Translations under genes and position numbers: made by a program
Part shown: positions 31,571 through 32,752 of the stretch, one piece after another
How positions within the stretch are numbered: position 1 is the stretch's first letter
How the letters are laid out: every line of letters begins with the position of its first letter
Source of the DNA: Methanosphaera sp. rholeuAM130
GTDB taxonomy: Archaea; Methanobacteriota; Methanobacteria; Methanobacteriales; Methanobacteriaceae
NCBI GenBank assembly: GCA_003266065.1
Contig: MUZY01000241.1
Coordinates: 1,067 to 33,818, forward strand
Reading direction: 5' to 3'
DNA length: 32,752 nucleotides
The notes under the pieces: model-generated
What the model was told of the DNA's origin: nothing
Seen by the model: only the letters and a program-made list of their open reading frames with translations
The model's database searches: none

Positions 31571-32437
31571 ATGAGTGATAAAAGAATGAGTCATTTTGCT
31601 CATATTACTAAGGCACATCCATGTTTTAATGAGAAAATTCATGATAAGGTAGGACGTATTCACATTCCAATAGCACCAAACTGCAATATTCAATGTGGAT
31701 TCTGCACGAGAAAACTTAACGATACGGAAAAACGGCCCGGTGTAGCCTCATGCATAATGAGTGTAGATGATGCAATAGAACATATAAGAGAAACTACCGA
31801 AAAAATGCCGATAAATGTAGTGGGCGTTGCCGGTCCCGGCGATTCGTTATGCAGTGAGGATACGCTTAAACTTTTCAACAGAGTCAAAAAAGAGTTTCCC
31901 GACTTGATATTATGCATGAGTACAAACGGTCTATTGGTACCCGAATATGCCGATGAAATAGCACAAGCCGGAGTTAAAACGGTAACGATTACCATCAATG
32001 CCGTTGATAGTGATATCGGCGTACAGATATATGATGACATAGTATATCATGGAAAGATGTATCATGGTAAGGAAGGCTTTGAAATACTCCTGGAAAATCA
32101 GTTAAAGGGTATAGAAATGTTATCCGAGAGGGGCGTGGTCGTTAAGGTAAACAGCGTATTGATACCTGGCGTAAATGACAAGCACATAAAAGAGATAGCC
32201 AAAGAGGTTAAAGCCAGGGGTGCCTCAATCATGAACGTAATACCATTAATTCCATTAAACAAATTCAAAGACCTTGAAAAGCCTGGCTGCGGCATGTTAA
32301 GTACGGTCAGAAATGAAGTCGAAGAAATCCTCCCAATATTCCGTGCATGTACACAGTGCAGAGCGGACGCATTCGGAATACCTGGAGCAAAACAACAGGA
32401 CTTCTCACTTGAAATGGTTCCGAACAGCCATTACTAG
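31571..32437 (+). CDS. nifB: NifB-type radical SAM [8Fe-9S-C] cluster (NifB-co/L-cluster) synthase
   Basis: This 288-residue protein is NifB without the C-terminal NifX domain. Seen: HPC (16-18, a NifB-specific cysteine site), the radical SAM motif CNIQCGFC (Cys38, Cys42, Cys45), GVAGPGDSLC, MSTNGLLVP, and the C-terminal CTQCRADAFGI with Cys260 and Cys263. NifB fuses two [4Fe-4S] clusters and inserts carbide to make the [8Fe-9S-C] precursor of the nitrogenase cofactor. No nifH/D/K gene is in view. It ends the run of MCR-activation genes, 26 bases after mmp17, behind GGGGGTT. Its likely role here is supplying L-type clusters to that complex. Confidence 0.95.
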   Translation: MSDKRMSHFAHITKAHPCFNEKIHDKVGRIHIPIAPNCNIQCGFCTRKLNDTEKRPGVASCIMSVDDAIEHIRETTEKMPINVVGVAGPGDSLCSEDTLKLFNRVKKEFPDLILCMSTNGLLVPEYADEIAQAGVKTVTITINAVDSDIGVQIYDDIVYHGKMYHGKEGFEILLENQLKGIEMLSERGVVVKVNSVLIPGVNDKHIKEIAKEVKARGASIMNVIPLIPLNKFKDLEKPGCGMLSTVRNEVEEILPIFRACTQCRADAFGIPGAKQQDFSLEMVPNSHY

Positions 32438-32752
32438 CAAATCAATGGAAAAACTAAAAAAGAAGTGTAATCTATAAGTACAAGTGGGTAACAAAAAGAA
32501 AAAACATTAAATGCCACTTATAAATAGAGAAAATAACGGAAAAAAATGATGAAAAACGCAAATGCATTGTGTAGATTACAAAATTTGAAAACATTTGCTA
32601 TCAATGATAAAAATCACTTATCGAAAGACAAGGACAACTAAAGAAGAAATAAATCAATTGGATAATCAATAAAGCAAGCATAATAAAATGTTGCGACAAC
32701 TAGATTCTATGAACTTCATGAGATGTTGGAAGATATCTGGATGATATAATAT
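32438..32752. other. 315-base gap without a clear gene
   Basis: Purine-rich on the plus strand, with no T tract after nifB. TGTAATCTA (32466-32474) and TAGATTACA (32572-32580) are inverted copies 115 bases apart. Short frames, such as 32547-32642 (31 codons) and an ending near 32750, have no ribosome binding site. It may be the edge of a degraded element or plain spacer. On the minus strand A-rich stretches become oligo(T) and could end a convergent transcript from outside the window. Confidence 0.35.

Noticed and set aside
32547..32642. 31-codon frame in the tail
   Set aside because: No ribosome binding site and no recognisable product.
1..32752. CRISPR arrays, complete insertion sequences, rRNA genes
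   Set aside because: No regularly spaced direct repeats, no transposase gene and no rRNA-like stretch were seen on reading.

Overview
The window comes from an AT-rich methanogenic archaeon. The evidence is: five methanogenesis marker proteins in a row (MMP3, 6, 5, 15, 17) plus MMP2; a CoM/CoB-dependent fumarate reductase subunit (TfrB); archaeol-lipid geranylgeranyl reductase; archaeosine synthase; archaeal SepF; and archaeal/eukaryotic-type glycyl-tRNA synthetase. A secreted Ig-repeat transglutaminase-like protein and the low GC point to the Methanobacteriales, most like Methanosphaera or Methanobrevibacter. That genus call is inference.

Layout. 1-18: 5' end of a minus-strand tRNA cut by the window edge. 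126-3330 (minus): DUF59 Fe-S protein, archaeosine synthase core (arcS), geranylgeranyl reductase with an adjacent 54-residue two-cluster ferredoxin, a zinc ribbon and a SWIM zinc finger. 3436-4167 (minus): sfsA. 4240-5165 (plus): two tandem zinc-ribbon membrane proteins. 5364-6368: SIS-domain sugar isomerase. 6526-8063: DUF1611 P-loop protein overlapping sepF. 8230-12052 (minus): operon trmJ - dcd - glyS - tatD-like. 12192-13037 (plus): DUF308 membrane protein and a YbjQ-family protein. 13559-15052 (minus): tfrB. 15357-17809 (plus): iorA-iorB. 18020-19771 (minus): paaK - ACT protein, convergent with iorAB. 20002-21672 (minus): secreted Ig-repeat/transglutaminase protein that lacks a canonical start codon. 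22243-22602: unknown 119-residue protein. 22634-24096 (minus): two PRC-barrel proteins flanking pyrE. 24238-26925 (plus): nob1 - DUF2117-like - MMP2. 27202-32437 (plus): mmp3 - mmp6 - mmp5 - mmp15 - mmp17 - nifB. 32438-32752: no convincing gene.

The most interesting region is the last six-gene run. MMP3 and MMP17 are parts of the ATP-driven methyl-coenzyme M reductase (MCR) activation complex, which carries nitrogenase-precursor-like [8Fe-9S-C] clusters. NifB is the radical-SAM enzyme that makes that cluster core. Finding nifB as the last gene of this run, with no nitrogenase gene in view, suggests a locus for building and loading L-type clusters for MCR activation. MMP15, an ATPase of the archerase type, and the Cys-rich MMP5 and MMP6 are candidate additional players.

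Other threads are the surface protein with an apparent AUU start, a dyad containing the TrpY box TGTACA in front of iorA, perfect palindromes spanning the stop codons of iorB and the tatD-like gene, a repeated CTCCC-oligo(T) terminator signature, and sepF together with two PRC-barrel proteins (partners of SepF in haloarchaeal division).
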